Positions 51,788 through 59,781 of a stretch of DNA of 64,000 bases are shown piece by piece. Each line of letters begins with the position of its first letter. The stretch's first letter is position 1. Both the position numbers and the translations under genes were made by a program. Origin of the DNA: an uncultured Hyphomonas sp. (lineage in GTDB: Bacteria; Pseudomonadota; Alphaproteobacteria; Caulobacterales; Hyphomonadaceae); contig NZ_OY776147.1 in assembly GCF_963675305.1 (NCBI RefSeq), forward strand, positions 1,302,001-1,366,000, written 5' to 3'. The notes below the pieces were generated by a model. That model worked only from the letters and a program-made list of their open reading frames with translations, had not been told where the DNA came from and searched no databases.

Positions 51788-52125
51788 TGAGCGATGACGG
51801 CTTTAAGCCGGGGGAGGAGCATTTCCCGGAGCAGGCGCATCTGGATGCTGCCGCGCGTGCGGCCCAGAAGCGGCGCAATTTGTGGCTTGGCCTGGCCCTT
51901 TTGGGGTTTGTCTTTCTGGTGGGCCTGACCACCTTCGTTCGGCTCAGCAGTTCGCAGGACAATCAGGCCAACTTTTACTACAACATGAACCAGACCGGGC
52001 AGGAGGAGGCGCCGGAACTTCCGCCGGGCATGTCGCCGGAGCAAGCTGAACCGCCTTCGAACCTGTCCACCGAAACGGTCGTTCGCGAGGAAGTGGTCGT
52101 TGAAGAGGAGGCGCCCGAGCAATGA
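51787..52125 (+). CDS. CoxF-like single-span protein with acidic tail
   Basis: 112-residue protein with one membrane span at about 37-55 (LWLGLALLGFVFLVGLTTF) preceded by AARAAQKRRN, a charged cytoplasmic N-terminus. Short single-span proteins at this exact place between ctaB and ctaG are known as CoxF in alphaproteobacteria; most end soon after the membrane segment. Here a periplasmic tail of about 55 residues follows, very acidic and Pro/Glu-rich (PGMSPEQAEPPSNL, REEVVVEEEAPEQ). Both junctions are coupled: TGATG with ctaB and ATGA with ctaG. A role in oxidase assembly is likely from context only. Confidence 0.75.
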   Translation: MSDDGFKPGEEHFPEQAHLDAAARAAQKRRNLWLGLALLGFVFLVGLTTFVRLSSSQDNQANFYYNMNQTGQEEAPELPPGMSPEQAEPPSNLSTETVVREEVVVEEEAPEQ

Positions 52126-52700
52126 AGCTGTCCAATGCCAAGGTCGCGGGGATCTCGCTGACTGTATTTGCGGCGATGCTGGGGCTCGGTTTTTCTGCAG
52201 AGCCGCTCTACGGCACGTTCTGCCGGGTGACGGGCTATGGCGGGACCACGCGGATCGCGACATCCGCGCCCAAAGAGATTGTGGATCAGACGATTACAGT
52301 CCGTTTTGATACGAATGTGGCGGATGTGCCATTGGAGTTCCGCCCGCTTCAGCGCTCTCAGGACGTAAAGATCGGCCAGCACGGCCTCGCCTTTTTTGAA
52401 GTCTCCAATCCGACCGATCAGGAGTTCCATGTGATTGCGGCCTATAATGTGACGCCGCACTATTCCGGAAAATACTTCAATAAACTGGAGTGTTTCTGTT
52501 TCGACGAGCGGGTCATTGCCCCGCATGAAACCAAGAAGCTGCCTGTCGTCTATTTCATCTCCCCCGATATGGTGGACGACCATGTAGCCGACCAGCTGGA
52601 AACCATCACGCTTAGCTACACTTTCTATGAAAGTTCGAAATATAACGGTCCGAAAACTCAGGCGGCCTTAGGTGCGGCGAATTCAGCCACGGGCGGCTGA
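52122..52700 (+). CDS. ctaG: cytochrome c oxidase assembly protein CtaG (Cox11)
   Basis: Copper chaperone (192 aa) that inserts CuB into subunit I. A single N-terminal span (about 8-25, ISLTVFAAMLGLGFSA) anchors a periplasmic immunoglobulin-like domain. The copper ligands lie in LECFCFDERVIAPHETKKLP, the Cox11 CFCF motif, and another conserved cysteine is in YGTFCRVTGYGG. The start overlaps the CoxF-like stop by four bases. Confidence 0.96.
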   Translation: MKLSNAKVAGISLTVFAAMLGLGFSAEPLYGTFCRVTGYGGTTRIATSAPKEIVDQTITVRFDTNVADVPLEFRPLQRSQDVKIGQHGLAFFEVSNPTDQEFHVIAAYNVTPHYSGKYFNKLECFCFDERVIAPHETKKLPVVYFISPDMVDDHVADQLETITLSYTFYESSKYNGPKTQAALGAANSATGG

Positions 52701-52777
52701 AACTGTTGCACTTTTGGTCCGGAGCGGTCTAAACAGCTCAGAGATTCTAGGGATATAAATCAAGGGGTCCGCCAGAC

Positions 52778-53656
52778 ATGGCTCACGGCGAAGTCAAACA
52801 CGATTATCATCTGGTCAATCCGTCACCGTGGCCGCTGCTCGGCTCGTTGTCGGTACTGGTTCTGGCGCTTGGCGGCGTCAATTACATGAAGGGCCTTTTC
52901 GGCATGGAAAAGGGAACCGTGTGGCTTCTGGCCGTCGGTTTCGCCATGGTCGGCTGGGTCATGATCGGCTGGTGGCGCGAAGTCATCAAGGAAGGCAAAC
53001 ATGGCGATCATACGCCGGTTGTGACGATCGGCCTGCGCTATGGCATGATCCTGTTCATCGCCTCTGAAGTGATGTTCTTCGTCGGCTGGTTCTGGAGCTT
53101 TTTCGAATTTGCCATCTATCACAGCGCACGTGTCGGCGAGAACTGGGACGCGGCGAACCCGCTGTTTGCAGAGGCTCTGGCCAAGTTCGGCGACTGGCCG
53201 CCAGTTGGCGTCGAAACGTTTGATCCGTTCCACCTGCCGCTGATCAACACGCTGATCCTGCTTCTTTCTGGTACGACCGTCACCTGGGCGCACCACGCGC
53301 TGCAGCATGACGACCGTTCCGGCGCCAAGCTGGGCCTGTTTGTCACAATCCTGCTCGGCATGGCCTTCACCGCGCTTCAGGTGTTCGAATACAGCCACGC
53401 ACAGTTCAGCTTTGACGGAACGCTCTATGGGTCGGCCTTCTTCATGGCGACCGGTTTCCACGGTGCCCACGTCGTGATCGGTACCCTGTTCCTGATCGTC
53501 TGCCTGATCCGGATGCTCACAGGCGGCATGTCGGCCAAGAAACACCTCGGTTTCGAATTCGCAGCCTGGTACTGGCACTTTGTGGATGTGGTCTGGCTGT
53601 TCCTGTTTGCCTTCGTCTACGTCACGCCGTACCTGGTTCTGGGTAACGGGCACTAG
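52778..53656 (+). CDS. ctaE: cytochrome c oxidase subunit III
   Basis: Seven-span structural subunit (292 aa) that stabilises subunit I and aids proton uptake. The start HDYHLVNPSPWPLLGSLSVL and the conserved SEVMFFVGWFWSFFEFAIYH, FLLINTLILLLSGTTVTWAH-type segment and WYWHFVDVVWLFLFAFVYV are typical. It is separated by 77 bases from ctaG. A bulged GC-rich hairpin follows the stop. The DUF983 gene that often follows subunit III in relatives is not present. Confidence 0.96.
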   Translation: MAHGEVKHDYHLVNPSPWPLLGSLSVLVLALGGVNYMKGLFGMEKGTVWLLAVGFAMVGWVMIGWWREVIKEGKHGDHTPVVTIGLRYGMILFIASEVMFFVGWFWSFFEFAIYHSARVGENWDAANPLFAEALAKFGDWPPVGVETFDPFHLPLINTLILLLSGTTVTWAHHALQHDDRSGAKLGLFVTILLGMAFTALQVFEYSHAQFSFDGTLYGSAFFMATGFHGAHVVIGTLFLIVCLIRMLTGGMSAKKHLGFEFAAWYWHFVDVVWLFLFAFVYVTPYLVLGNGH

Positions 53657-53683
53657 ACAACCGCGCATTCACGCGCTGACTTT

Positions 53684-53724
53684 CAGGGGCCCGCCGGCGC
53701 GCATTCGCCCGGCGGGCCCTGTTT
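53684..53724 (+). terminator. GC-rich hairpin after ctaE
   Basis: A stem of about 12 pairs with one bulged G (CAGG-GGCCCGCCGG against CCGGCGGGCCCTG) and an 11-base loop, 27 bases after the ctaE stop. The following GTTTATT is only weakly T-rich, so termination may be partial and let some transcripts continue to surf1. Confidence 0.6.
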
Positions 53725-53764
53725 ATTCGGGCAGGGCCGTTCCCTGTGACTGAAAGGACCAACG

Positions 53765-54454
53765 ATGTCTTTCCGTCCGTACCCCGTCATGACTGTGCTG
53801 ACGCTGATCAGTCTTGGGATCCTCATCTGGCTGGGCAACTGGCAATACGGCCGCTTCATTCAGAAGATGGAAATCGACCGGCAGACACCGGATTGGACCG
53901 TTCTGGACGGTGAGGTCGTTCCCGGCAGCGAAGTGCTCTCCTACTATTATGTTGAAGGCCAATCCGGATGGATGCGTGTCGTCGCAGTCGATACCGGTGA
54001 TGACATCGTCTATACGCCGGTCGAGATTGTCCAGCAGATCGACCCGCCGGCAGTTTGCGATGGGGAAGGGTGCGCGTCCGGCCGCTTGTCGGCGCGGGGC
54101 ATCTATAAGCCGCCCTTCAAACGAAATGCATTCACCGCGCAGGACGATACGGCCAATCGCGTGTTCTATGTACTGGATCCGGCGACGTACGCCTCCCTTT
54201 TGCCGACAGAGCTGGCGGCCCGTGTAAGACCGGACGTGTTCGAACCGGAAGTGATCCGTTTTGTTTCCGAGAACGGCCCGTATCTCATCGACAATCCCTA
54301 TGCGCGGCTGCGTCTGGATGATGAATTGCCGCCACAGAGGCATTTTGGCTATGCGATCACCTGGTGGGGGCTGGCCATCGCCCTGATCGGCGTATATCTC
54401 GCCTTTCATTATCAGAAGGGACGCCTCAGGTTCCGGAACGAGGACAAGTCGTGA
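53765..54454 (+). CDS. surf1: SURF1-family oxidase assembly protein
   Basis: Membrane protein (229 aa) that helps place heme A in subunit I. It has the expected two spans: about 9-24 (VLTLISLGILIWLGNWQY) and 200-217 (ITWWGLAIALIGVYLAFHY). The family motif LGxWQxxR is LGNWQYGR. The central periplasmic domain carries RLSARGIYKPPF and the C-terminal NPYARLRLDDELPPQRHFGY. It ends with GTGA, which contains the thrC start, so the two genes are translated together. Confidence 0.93.
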   Translation: MSFRPYPVMTVLTLISLGILIWLGNWQYGRFIQKMEIDRQTPDWTVLDGEVVPGSEVLSYYYVEGQSGWMRVVAVDTGDDIVYTPVEIVQQIDPPAVCDGEGCASGRLSARGIYKPPFKRNAFTAQDDTANRVFYVLDPATYASLLPTELAARVRPDVFEPEVIRFVSENGPYLIDNPYARLRLDDELPPQRHFGYAITWWGLAIALIGVYLAFHYQKGRLRFRNEDKS

Positions 54455-55836
54455 AGTATATCTCTACCCGTGGGCAGGCGCCTTCGACAGATTTTGCCGG
54501 TGCATGCCTTGCCGGTCTTGCGCCGGATGGCGGGCTCTATGTGCCGGAGACATTTCCGCAGATTGCGCCTCCGGCAAAGGGCGAGACCTACGCGGAAGTC
54601 GCCGCGCGGATCCTCTCGGCCTTCACGGGTGACGCGATTCCCCTGGAGGACCTGAAACCGCTGTGCGAGCGCGCCTATGGCAGCTTCTCGCATCACTGCG
54701 TCGCGCCGCTGACGCAGTGGCGGCAGGACGCCTGGCTGATGGAACTGCACCACGGCCCGACGCTGGCATTCAAGGACATCGCGATGCAGATCATCGCGCA
54801 GATCTATGATTACCTGCTGGGTAAGTCCGGTGAACGCATGATGATTGTCTGCGCCACGTCTGGCGATACGGGCGGGGCTGCAGCGGCGGCATTTGCCGAT
54901 GCGAAACACGCCGATCTTGTGATCCTGCATCCGCATGGGCGCATCTCACCGGTGCAGCGCATGTTCATGACGACGACGGGGGCTGCCAATGTCGTCAACC
55001 TCGCGCTCGATGGCGATTTCGATGATTGCCAGGCCATCGTGAAGGACATGTTCGGAGACCGGGAATTTGTGGACCGGGTAAACCTCTCCGGTGTGAACTC
55101 CATAAACTGGGCTCGGGTTGCTGCGCAGTCGGTTTATTATGCGACGGTTCAGGCTGCGCTCGGCGGCGCGCTTCGTTTCGTTGTTCCCAGCGGCAATATG
55201 GGCGATGCGCTTGCTGGCTATGTTGCCGCCCGCTGCGGTTTGCTGAGTGGTGGGTTTGAAGCGGTCTGCGCGGTCAATGCGAATGATGCTCTGGCGCGTC
55301 TGTTCAATACGGGCGTAATGTCCCGCGCATCTGCGGTGGCAACGCCCAGCCCGGCGATGGACATTTCAGTCCCTTCGAATTTCGAACGCCTGTTGTTCGA
55401 GATGACCGGGCGGGATGCGGCAGCCGTCCGGAAAACATACGACACTTACAAACAGTCCGGCGAGGCGCCGCTGCCGCCAGAAGCCGTATCCCGCCTGAAA
55501 TGCTCCGGCCTGTCGGCGGCGTCTGTCAGCAATGACCAGACGATGAGCGAAATGAAGCAGTTCGAATCAGAGACCGGCTGGCAAATTTGTCCGCATACGG
55601 CTGTTGGTACATTCCATGCGCGCAGCCTGCCGGAGGCGGATGTGAAAACAGTCGTGCTGGCGACGGCCGCTGCAGCGAAGTTCCCGGAGACTGTGGAAGA
55701 GGCAACCGGGCGCAAGCCTGCGATGCCCGCCCGCGCCGAAGCGCTTTACCAGCGTGAAGAAGTCTTTGAGCAGACTGATGCTTCCATCGCCACTGTGCGC
55801 GCACGCATTGAGCAGCATGTCGGGCGGAGCCGGTAA
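54451..55836 (+). CDS. thrC: threonine synthase
   Basis: Pyridoxal-phosphate enzyme (461 aa) converting O-phosphohomoserine to threonine. The start KYISTRGQAPSTDFAGACLA and the PLP Lys in GPTLAFKDIAMQ are clear, as are the phosphate loop in VPSGNMGDALAGY and VCATSGDTGGAAAAAF. It belongs to the longer, class 1 form. The start codon is GTG 54451, overlapping the surf1 stop in GTGA. thrC after SURF1 is a recurring alphaproteobacterial order; the M16 peptidase gene I would expect next is missing here, and an acetyltransferase follows one base after the stop. Confidence 0.96.
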   Translation: MKYISTRGQAPSTDFAGACLAGLAPDGGLYVPETFPQIAPPAKGETYAEVAARILSAFTGDAIPLEDLKPLCERAYGSFSHHCVAPLTQWRQDAWLMELHHGPTLAFKDIAMQIIAQIYDYLLGKSGERMMIVCATSGDTGGAAAAAFADAKHADLVILHPHGRISPVQRMFMTTTGAANVVNLALDGDFDDCQAIVKDMFGDREFVDRVNLSGVNSINWARVAAQSVYYATVQAALGGALRFVVPSGNMGDALAGYVAARCGLLSGGFEAVCAVNANDALARLFNTGVMSRASAVATPSPAMDISVPSNFERLLFEMTGRDAAAVRKTYDTYKQSGEAPLPPEAVSRLKCSGLSAASVSNDQTMSEMKQFESETGWQICPHTAVGTFHARSLPEADVKTVVLATAAAAKFPETVEEATGRKPAMPARAEALYQREEVFEQTDASIATVRARIEQHVGRSR

Positions 55837-55837
55837 G

Positions 55838-56407
55838 ATGCTGCCGCCTCTCCGCGAAACCCGGGTTACGACGGAGCGGCTGGTTCTGGCGCCACCTTTC
55901 AAGGCCGATTTCGCGGAGTGGGCCGATATTCGGGATCGTAGCCGCGCTCATCTTGAACCGTGGGAACCGAACTGGCCGCAGGACGTCCACAGCAAGTCAG
56001 ATTGGGCACGCCGCCTGAAAGCCTGGCACAGCGGGTGGCGCAAAGGCCGGGCGCATGTCTTCCTCATAAGGCGTCAGCAGGATAACCGGCTCGTGGGCGG
56101 GGTGTCGTTGACCAATGTCCGGGGCTGGCCAGCTCAGGCAGCCAATATCGGCTATTGGATTGGTGAGGCCTATGAAGGGCAGGGCTATATGCAGGAAGCG
56201 GTCGGCACTGTGTGTGCCTGGGCTTTCCAGGTTCTGGACCTCTGGCGGATCGAGGCCGGCACGCTGCCGAACAATGAGCGGTCTCAGAGAGTCCTTGCGA
56301 AGGTCGGCTTCGAACGGGAAGGATATGCCCGCGATTATCTGGAGATCGCGGGAAAACGGGAAGATCACATACTTTTCGCCCTCGTCAGGCCGGCATCGCA
56401 GCGCTAG
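55838..56407 (+). CDS. GNAT-family N-acetyltransferase, RimJ/RimL type
   Basis: 189-residue acetyl-CoA-dependent transferase that may modify a ribosomal protein N-terminus or a small amine. It begins LRETRVTTERLVLAPPFKAD; the acetyl-CoA binding motif lies in NIGYWIGEAYEGQGYMQEAV, followed by VLDLWRIEAGTLPNNERSQR and VLAKVGFEREGYARDYL. These are the RimJ/RimL-type segments. Start ATG 55838 lies one base after the thrC stop with GGAG upstream, so it is in the same transcript. Confidence 0.9.
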   Translation: MLPPLRETRVTTERLVLAPPFKADFAEWADIRDRSRAHLEPWEPNWPQDVHSKSDWARRLKAWHSGWRKGRAHVFLIRRQQDNRLVGGVSLTNVRGWPAQAANIGYWIGEAYEGQGYMQEAVGTVCAWAFQVLDLWRIEAGTLPNNERSQRVLAKVGFEREGYARDYLEIAGKREDHILFALVRPASQR

Positions 56408-56419
56408 ATTCCCCTCATC

Positions 56420-57448
56420 ATGGCGCACACCTCCGAGATCACCCCGCAGGGAAACTGGTACTGGAACGCTCCGGCCAGGCGCCTCGTGATCGATGTGCCG
56501 CGTGGATCGGACTATTCCGAACTGTCGGGGGACTGGTCGATAGATGCGCTTGAGCAGATGCTGGAAGGGCTCAGCCGCGGCCGGCTTGAGCGGACCTTTG
56601 ACACAGGCGATGGACCCGTCCGATGCAATCTGCGTTTGTCGAGCGGACTTGGATTCCATCTCGTCGGGGCATTTGTCGGTGATGCCGAAGCCCGCGGCAT
56701 GTTGCTGACGGGCGATGATCTGCAGGAAATCGATCCCTCGGACCTGAAACCCGGTCCGGACCTGGCGCCGGTCTTCCAGCCCATCGTGTCGCTACGAAAT
56801 GGTCAGGTTGCAGGCTTCGAGGCGCTGGCCCGTTGGGACGATGGTGACCGAATGTCACCGCCAAGCCGTTATGAAGATGAGGCGCTCGCCTCAAACATGC
56901 TGATCCGTTCTGCCGAGGCATTGGCCCGCCTGCGCGACATCACCGGCCGCGACGACCTGTTCATGCAGGTGAACCTGACTGCGCGGGACCTGGCACGCGG
57001 TACGCTTCCGGCATTGATTGAGGCGCTGATGAATGGCTACCAGTTGCCGGAGAGGTCTCTGAAGATTGAGCTGACGGAACAGGCGGCCCTGCGGGATGCC
57101 GATTATGCCTTGTCAGCCGCTCTCGCGCTCAAGGCGGTCGGCGCCGGTCTGGTTCTTGACGATTTTGGTACCGGGCATTCGTCATTCGCCTGGCTGGCGG
57201 ACTTGCCGGCGGACAGCCTGAAGATCGACCACGGCCTGACGCGCAGGCTGGGCCAACACCGGACGGATACGATCCTCTCTACAATCACCTTGCTGGCGAA
57301 CCGACTGGGCATGACCAGCACAGCCGAGGGAGTCGAGCAGAAAGAAGATGCTGCTCGGCTGCGTGCACTTGGCTTCGATCATGTTCAGGGATTTGCGTTT
57401 GCCCGGCCGATGGACATCGATTCCGCCATTCGCTTCATGCGGTACTGA
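56420..57448 (+). CDS. PAS-EAL protein, probable cyclic-di-GMP phosphodiesterase
   Basis: 342-residue signalling protein. The N-terminal 100 residues look like a degenerate PAS sensor (GNWYWNAPARRLVI, LSGDWSIDALEQML, FHLVGAFVGDAEARGMLL). The EAL domain covers about 113-342 with the catalytic set intact: Glu134 in FEALARW, Asn185 in VNLTARD, Glu217 in IELTE, Asp247-Asp248 in LDDFGTGHSS, Lys268 in LKID, Glu303 and Glu306 in AEGVE, and Gln323 in HVQGFAFARP. It should therefore hydrolyse cyclic-di-GMP. There is no GGDEF domain and no membrane span. It lies 12 bases after the acetyltransferase gene. Confidence 0.92.
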   Translation: MAHTSEITPQGNWYWNAPARRLVIDVPRGSDYSELSGDWSIDALEQMLEGLSRGRLERTFDTGDGPVRCNLRLSSGLGFHLVGAFVGDAEARGMLLTGDDLQEIDPSDLKPGPDLAPVFQPIVSLRNGQVAGFEALARWDDGDRMSPPSRYEDEALASNMLIRSAEALARLRDITGRDDLFMQVNLTARDLARGTLPALIEALMNGYQLPERSLKIELTEQAALRDADYALSAALALKAVGAGLVLDDFGTGHSSFAWLADLPADSLKIDHGLTRRLGQHRTDTILSTITLLANRLGMTSTAEGVEQKEDAARLRALGFDHVQGFAFARPMDIDSAIRFMRY

Positions 57449-58009
57449 TCAGGCATTTCCCGGATCAACCTGAAGCCTGCCGCTGTCGATCCCCAGACGG
57501 CCCAGCGCATGGCGCCATTTGCGTTCATGTGCGCTGGAGAAAATGAGTTCCGGATCCATGTCGCAAACAAGCCAGGCATTTTCAGCCAGTTCCGCTTCGA
57601 GCTGGCCGGCGCCCCAGCCGGAATAGCCAAGCGCCAGGACACTGCGCCGGGGCGGATGCGCAGACCCCATGGCGTGCAGGATGTCCCGCGTGGCGGTCAT
57701 GCAGATGTCGCCTTCTACCGGCAGGCTTGCGCCTTCATTGTAGACATCGTCGGTATGCAGCACAAAACCGCGGTCAGAACTGACCGGGCCACCATCCAGC
57801 ACGAACGTGTCAGGCACGTCTGCTTCGATCGGCACGTCGAGTTGTTCGAACAGTTGCGGCAAGCGCAGATGCGCCATGGGCTTGTTGAGCACGATGCCCA
57901 TCGCGAATTCCGGGGAGTGGGCGCAGACCAGAATGACCGAACGCGAAAAGCGTGCATCGCCGATGCCGGGCAGGGCGATCAGGAGCTTGCCTGTCAGGTC
58001 TGTGTCCAT
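57449..58009 (-). CDS. YqgE/AlgH family protein (DUF179)
   Basis: 186-residue cytoplasmic protein. The family start LTGKLLIALPGIGDARFSRS is followed by SVILVCAHSPEFAMGIVLNK, VLDGGPVSSDRGFVLH and LALGYSGWGAGQLEAELAEN, all diagnostic. The function is still unclear; AlgH was named from alginate regulation in Pseudomonas. ATG 58009 sits at the family start, so the frame extending to 58090 is rejected. Its stop abuts the EAL gene stop with no gap. A peroxiredoxin gene is divergent on the right. Confidence 0.93.
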   Translation of the reverse strand: MDTDLTGKLLIALPGIGDARFSRSVILVCAHSPEFAMGIVLNKPMAHLRLPQLFEQLDVPIEADVPDTFVLDGGPVSSDRGFVLHTDDVYNEGASLPVEGDICMTATRDILHAMGSAHPPRRSVLALGYSGWGAGQLEAELAENAWLVCDMDPELIFSSAHERKWRHALGRLGIDSGRLQVDPGNA

Positions 58010-58132
58010 TGTGCGCGGCTTCCTTAAATGCTGAGGCTGAGCCATCCCGGCCGCTTTGGCAAGGGCGGGAATCCTTGCTTCGCAGCGCATGGCAGCCTAT
58101 CTCCATGGTCAAACCTGCAGGGAGAAAAGCAG

Positions 58133-58615
58133 ATGAGCATCAAGGTCGGTGATAAACTTCCGGACGCAACTTTCATGGAAATGACGGCAGATGGCCCGGC
58201 GCCATGCACAACGGCAGACGTCTTCGGCGGCAAAACGGTCGCCCTGTTCGCCGTGCCTGGCGCATTCACCCCGACCTGTTCGGCAAAACACCTTCCCGGC
58301 TTTGTCGACAAGCTCGACGAGCTGAAAGGCAAGGGTGTGGATGATGTCGTCTGCACCTCGGTCAACGATGTGTTCGTCATGGGCGCCTGGGGCAAGAGTG
58401 CCGGCGCAGATGGCAAAGTCCGCATGCTGGCTGACGGCAACGGCACGTTTGCGAAAGCCCTCGGCCTGGAGATGGACGGCTCAGGCTTTGGCATGGGCCA
58501 GCGGTCGCAGCGTTATTCCATGATCGTGAAAGACGGCGTGGTTTCCGAGCTCAATGTCGAGCAGGGCGGAGAGTTCAAGGTTTCCAGCGCAGACTACATG
58601 CTCGGACAACTTTGA
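58133..58615 (+). CDS. peroxiredoxin 5-type thiol peroxidase
   Basis: 160-residue peroxidase that reduces hydrogen peroxide and organic peroxides using thiols. The peroxidatic Cys49 is in VPGAFTPTCSAKHLPGF; other cysteines are Cys25 (GPAPCTT) and one near 74 (DDVVCTSVND). The C-terminal SQRYSMIVKDGVVSELNVEQ is a Prx5 hallmark. ATG 58133 is preceded by GCAGGGAGAAAAGC. Prx5 enzymes of this kind commonly take electrons from glutathione/glutaredoxin, which fits gshA in the same window. A terminator follows. Confidence 0.94.
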   Translation: MSIKVGDKLPDATFMEMTADGPAPCTTADVFGGKTVALFAVPGAFTPTCSAKHLPGFVDKLDELKGKGVDDVVCTSVNDVFVMGAWGKSAGADGKVRMLADGNGTFAKALGLEMDGSGFGMGQRSQRYSMIVKDGVVSELNVEQGGEFKVSSADYMLGQL

Positions 58616-58654
58616 TTTAATTGGCGTAACGCCTTTTAACCATTTCAGTTCATG

Positions 58655-58691
58655 ATCGGCGTGCTTGGGGGACAGGCACGCCGATTTTGTT
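58655..58691 (+). terminator. intrinsic terminator after the peroxiredoxin gene
   Basis: Ten-pair perfect stem (ATCGGCGTGC and its complement) with an 11-base loop and the T-rich TTTTGTT, 39 bases after the peroxiredoxin stop. A shorter hairpin GGCG-TAA-CGCC with TTTT lies just before it, so termination here may be tandem. Confidence 0.88.
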
Positions 58692-58759
58692 CGATTTTTA
58701 TTGAAAAACGGCAAATCCCTCCCCACTTATAACTGTGTGTAGCAGAGGAGAGGGACCTA

Positions 58760-59710
58760 ATGGATCCGTATTTTGTGGTGATCGTACTCGTCTTTGTGGT
58801 GGCGATCACCGGGCTTGTGTCGGCATTCAAGTTCGTGCCCCAAGGGTATAATTTCACGGTGGAACGTTTCGGACGCTACACCAAGACGCTGACGCCCGGT
58901 TTGTCTGTCATTACGCCATTTATCGACCGGGTCGGCCGGAAGATGAACATGATGGAGACGGTCCTAGATGTACCTCAGCAGGAAGTCATCACCAAGGACA
59001 ACGCCATGGTGTCCTGCGATGCTATCGTCTTCATTCAGGTGATTGATCCCGTGGCCGCGGCCTATGAGGTCAACAATCTCCACCACGCCATTCAGAACCT
59101 TTCGCTGACCAATATCCGTACCGTGGTCGGCTCGATGGACCTGGATGAGGTTCTGTCAAACCGCGATGACATCAACGCCCGCCTTCTCAGCGTGATTGAT
59201 GCCGCAACGAACCCCTGGGGCGTGAAAGTCACGCGGATCGAGATTGCCGATCTCAGCCCGCCGGCGGACATCACCGAAGCCATGGCCCGCCAGATGAAGG
59301 CCGAGCGTCTGAAGCGTGCGGAAATCCTGACGGCAGAAGGCGACAAGCAGTCGGCCATTCTGAAGGCCGAAGGCCAGAAACAGGCGCAGATCCTCGAAGC
59401 TGAAGGCCGCCGCGAAGCAGCCTTCCGCGATGCTGAAGCCCGCGAACGTGAAGCCGAAGCTGAAGCCAAGGCGACCGCAATGGTGTCTGAGGCGATCGCG
59501 CGCGGTGACGTCAATGCGATCAACTACTTCCTCGGCCAGGCTTATGTGGAAGCCTTCAGTAAGCTCGCGACGTCCAACCAGCAGAAGACGGTCATCATTC
59601 CGGCCGAGTTCTCCAGCATCATCGGCGCCATTGAAGGTATCAAAGGCCTCACTGGTGCCGCCAAAGACGTTCAGGTTCAGTCCGGCGCCGTGCCGCCGAC
59701 ACGAGGCTGA
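58760..59710 (+). CDS. qmcA: SPFH/band-7 stomatin-like protein QmcA
   Basis: Membrane-anchored scaffold (316 aa) of the stomatin type, involved in organising membrane microdomains and associated proteases. An N-terminal span at about 4-24 (FVVIVLVFVVAITGLVSAF) is followed by the SPFH domain (VPQGYNFTVERFGRYTKTL, LDVPQQEVITKDNAMVSCDA). A long Ala/Glu-rich coiled coil runs from about 175 to 255 (ILTAEGDKQSAILKAEGQKQ). AGAGGAGAGGG precedes ATG 58760. The NfeD-family gene follows 71 bases later, the standard partner of this protein type. Confidence 0.95.
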   Translation: MDPYFVVIVLVFVVAITGLVSAFKFVPQGYNFTVERFGRYTKTLTPGLSVITPFIDRVGRKMNMMETVLDVPQQEVITKDNAMVSCDAIVFIQVIDPVAAAYEVNNLHHAIQNLSLTNIRTVVGSMDLDEVLSNRDDINARLLSVIDAATNPWGVKVTRIEIADLSPPADITEAMARQMKAERLKRAEILTAEGDKQSAILKAEGQKQAQILEAEGRREAAFRDAEAREREAEAEAKATAMVSEAIARGDVNAINYFLGQAYVEAFSKLATSNQQKTVIIPAEFSSIIGAIEGIKGLTGAAKDVQVQSGAVPPTRG

Positions 59711-59723
59711 GGCCTGCCAATTT

Positions 59724-59753
59724 CAGGTGCCCCGGACTGATCCGGGGCACCTG
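59724..59753. repeat. 13-pair perfect palindrome between qmcA and the NfeD gene
   Basis: A perfect 13-pair stem (CAGGTGCCCCGGA and its complement) with a four-base CTGA loop, 13 bases after the qmcA stop and 28 before the next ATG. There is no T tract, so it is not an ordinary terminator. Its core CCCCGGA-N4-TCCGGGG resembles a palindrome that recurs between genes in many alphaproteobacterial genomes (recollection). It may protect or separate the two coding parts of one transcript. Confidence 0.75.
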
Positions 59754-59781
59754 ACAGACGATCTGTTTTCGGAGGCGTACA

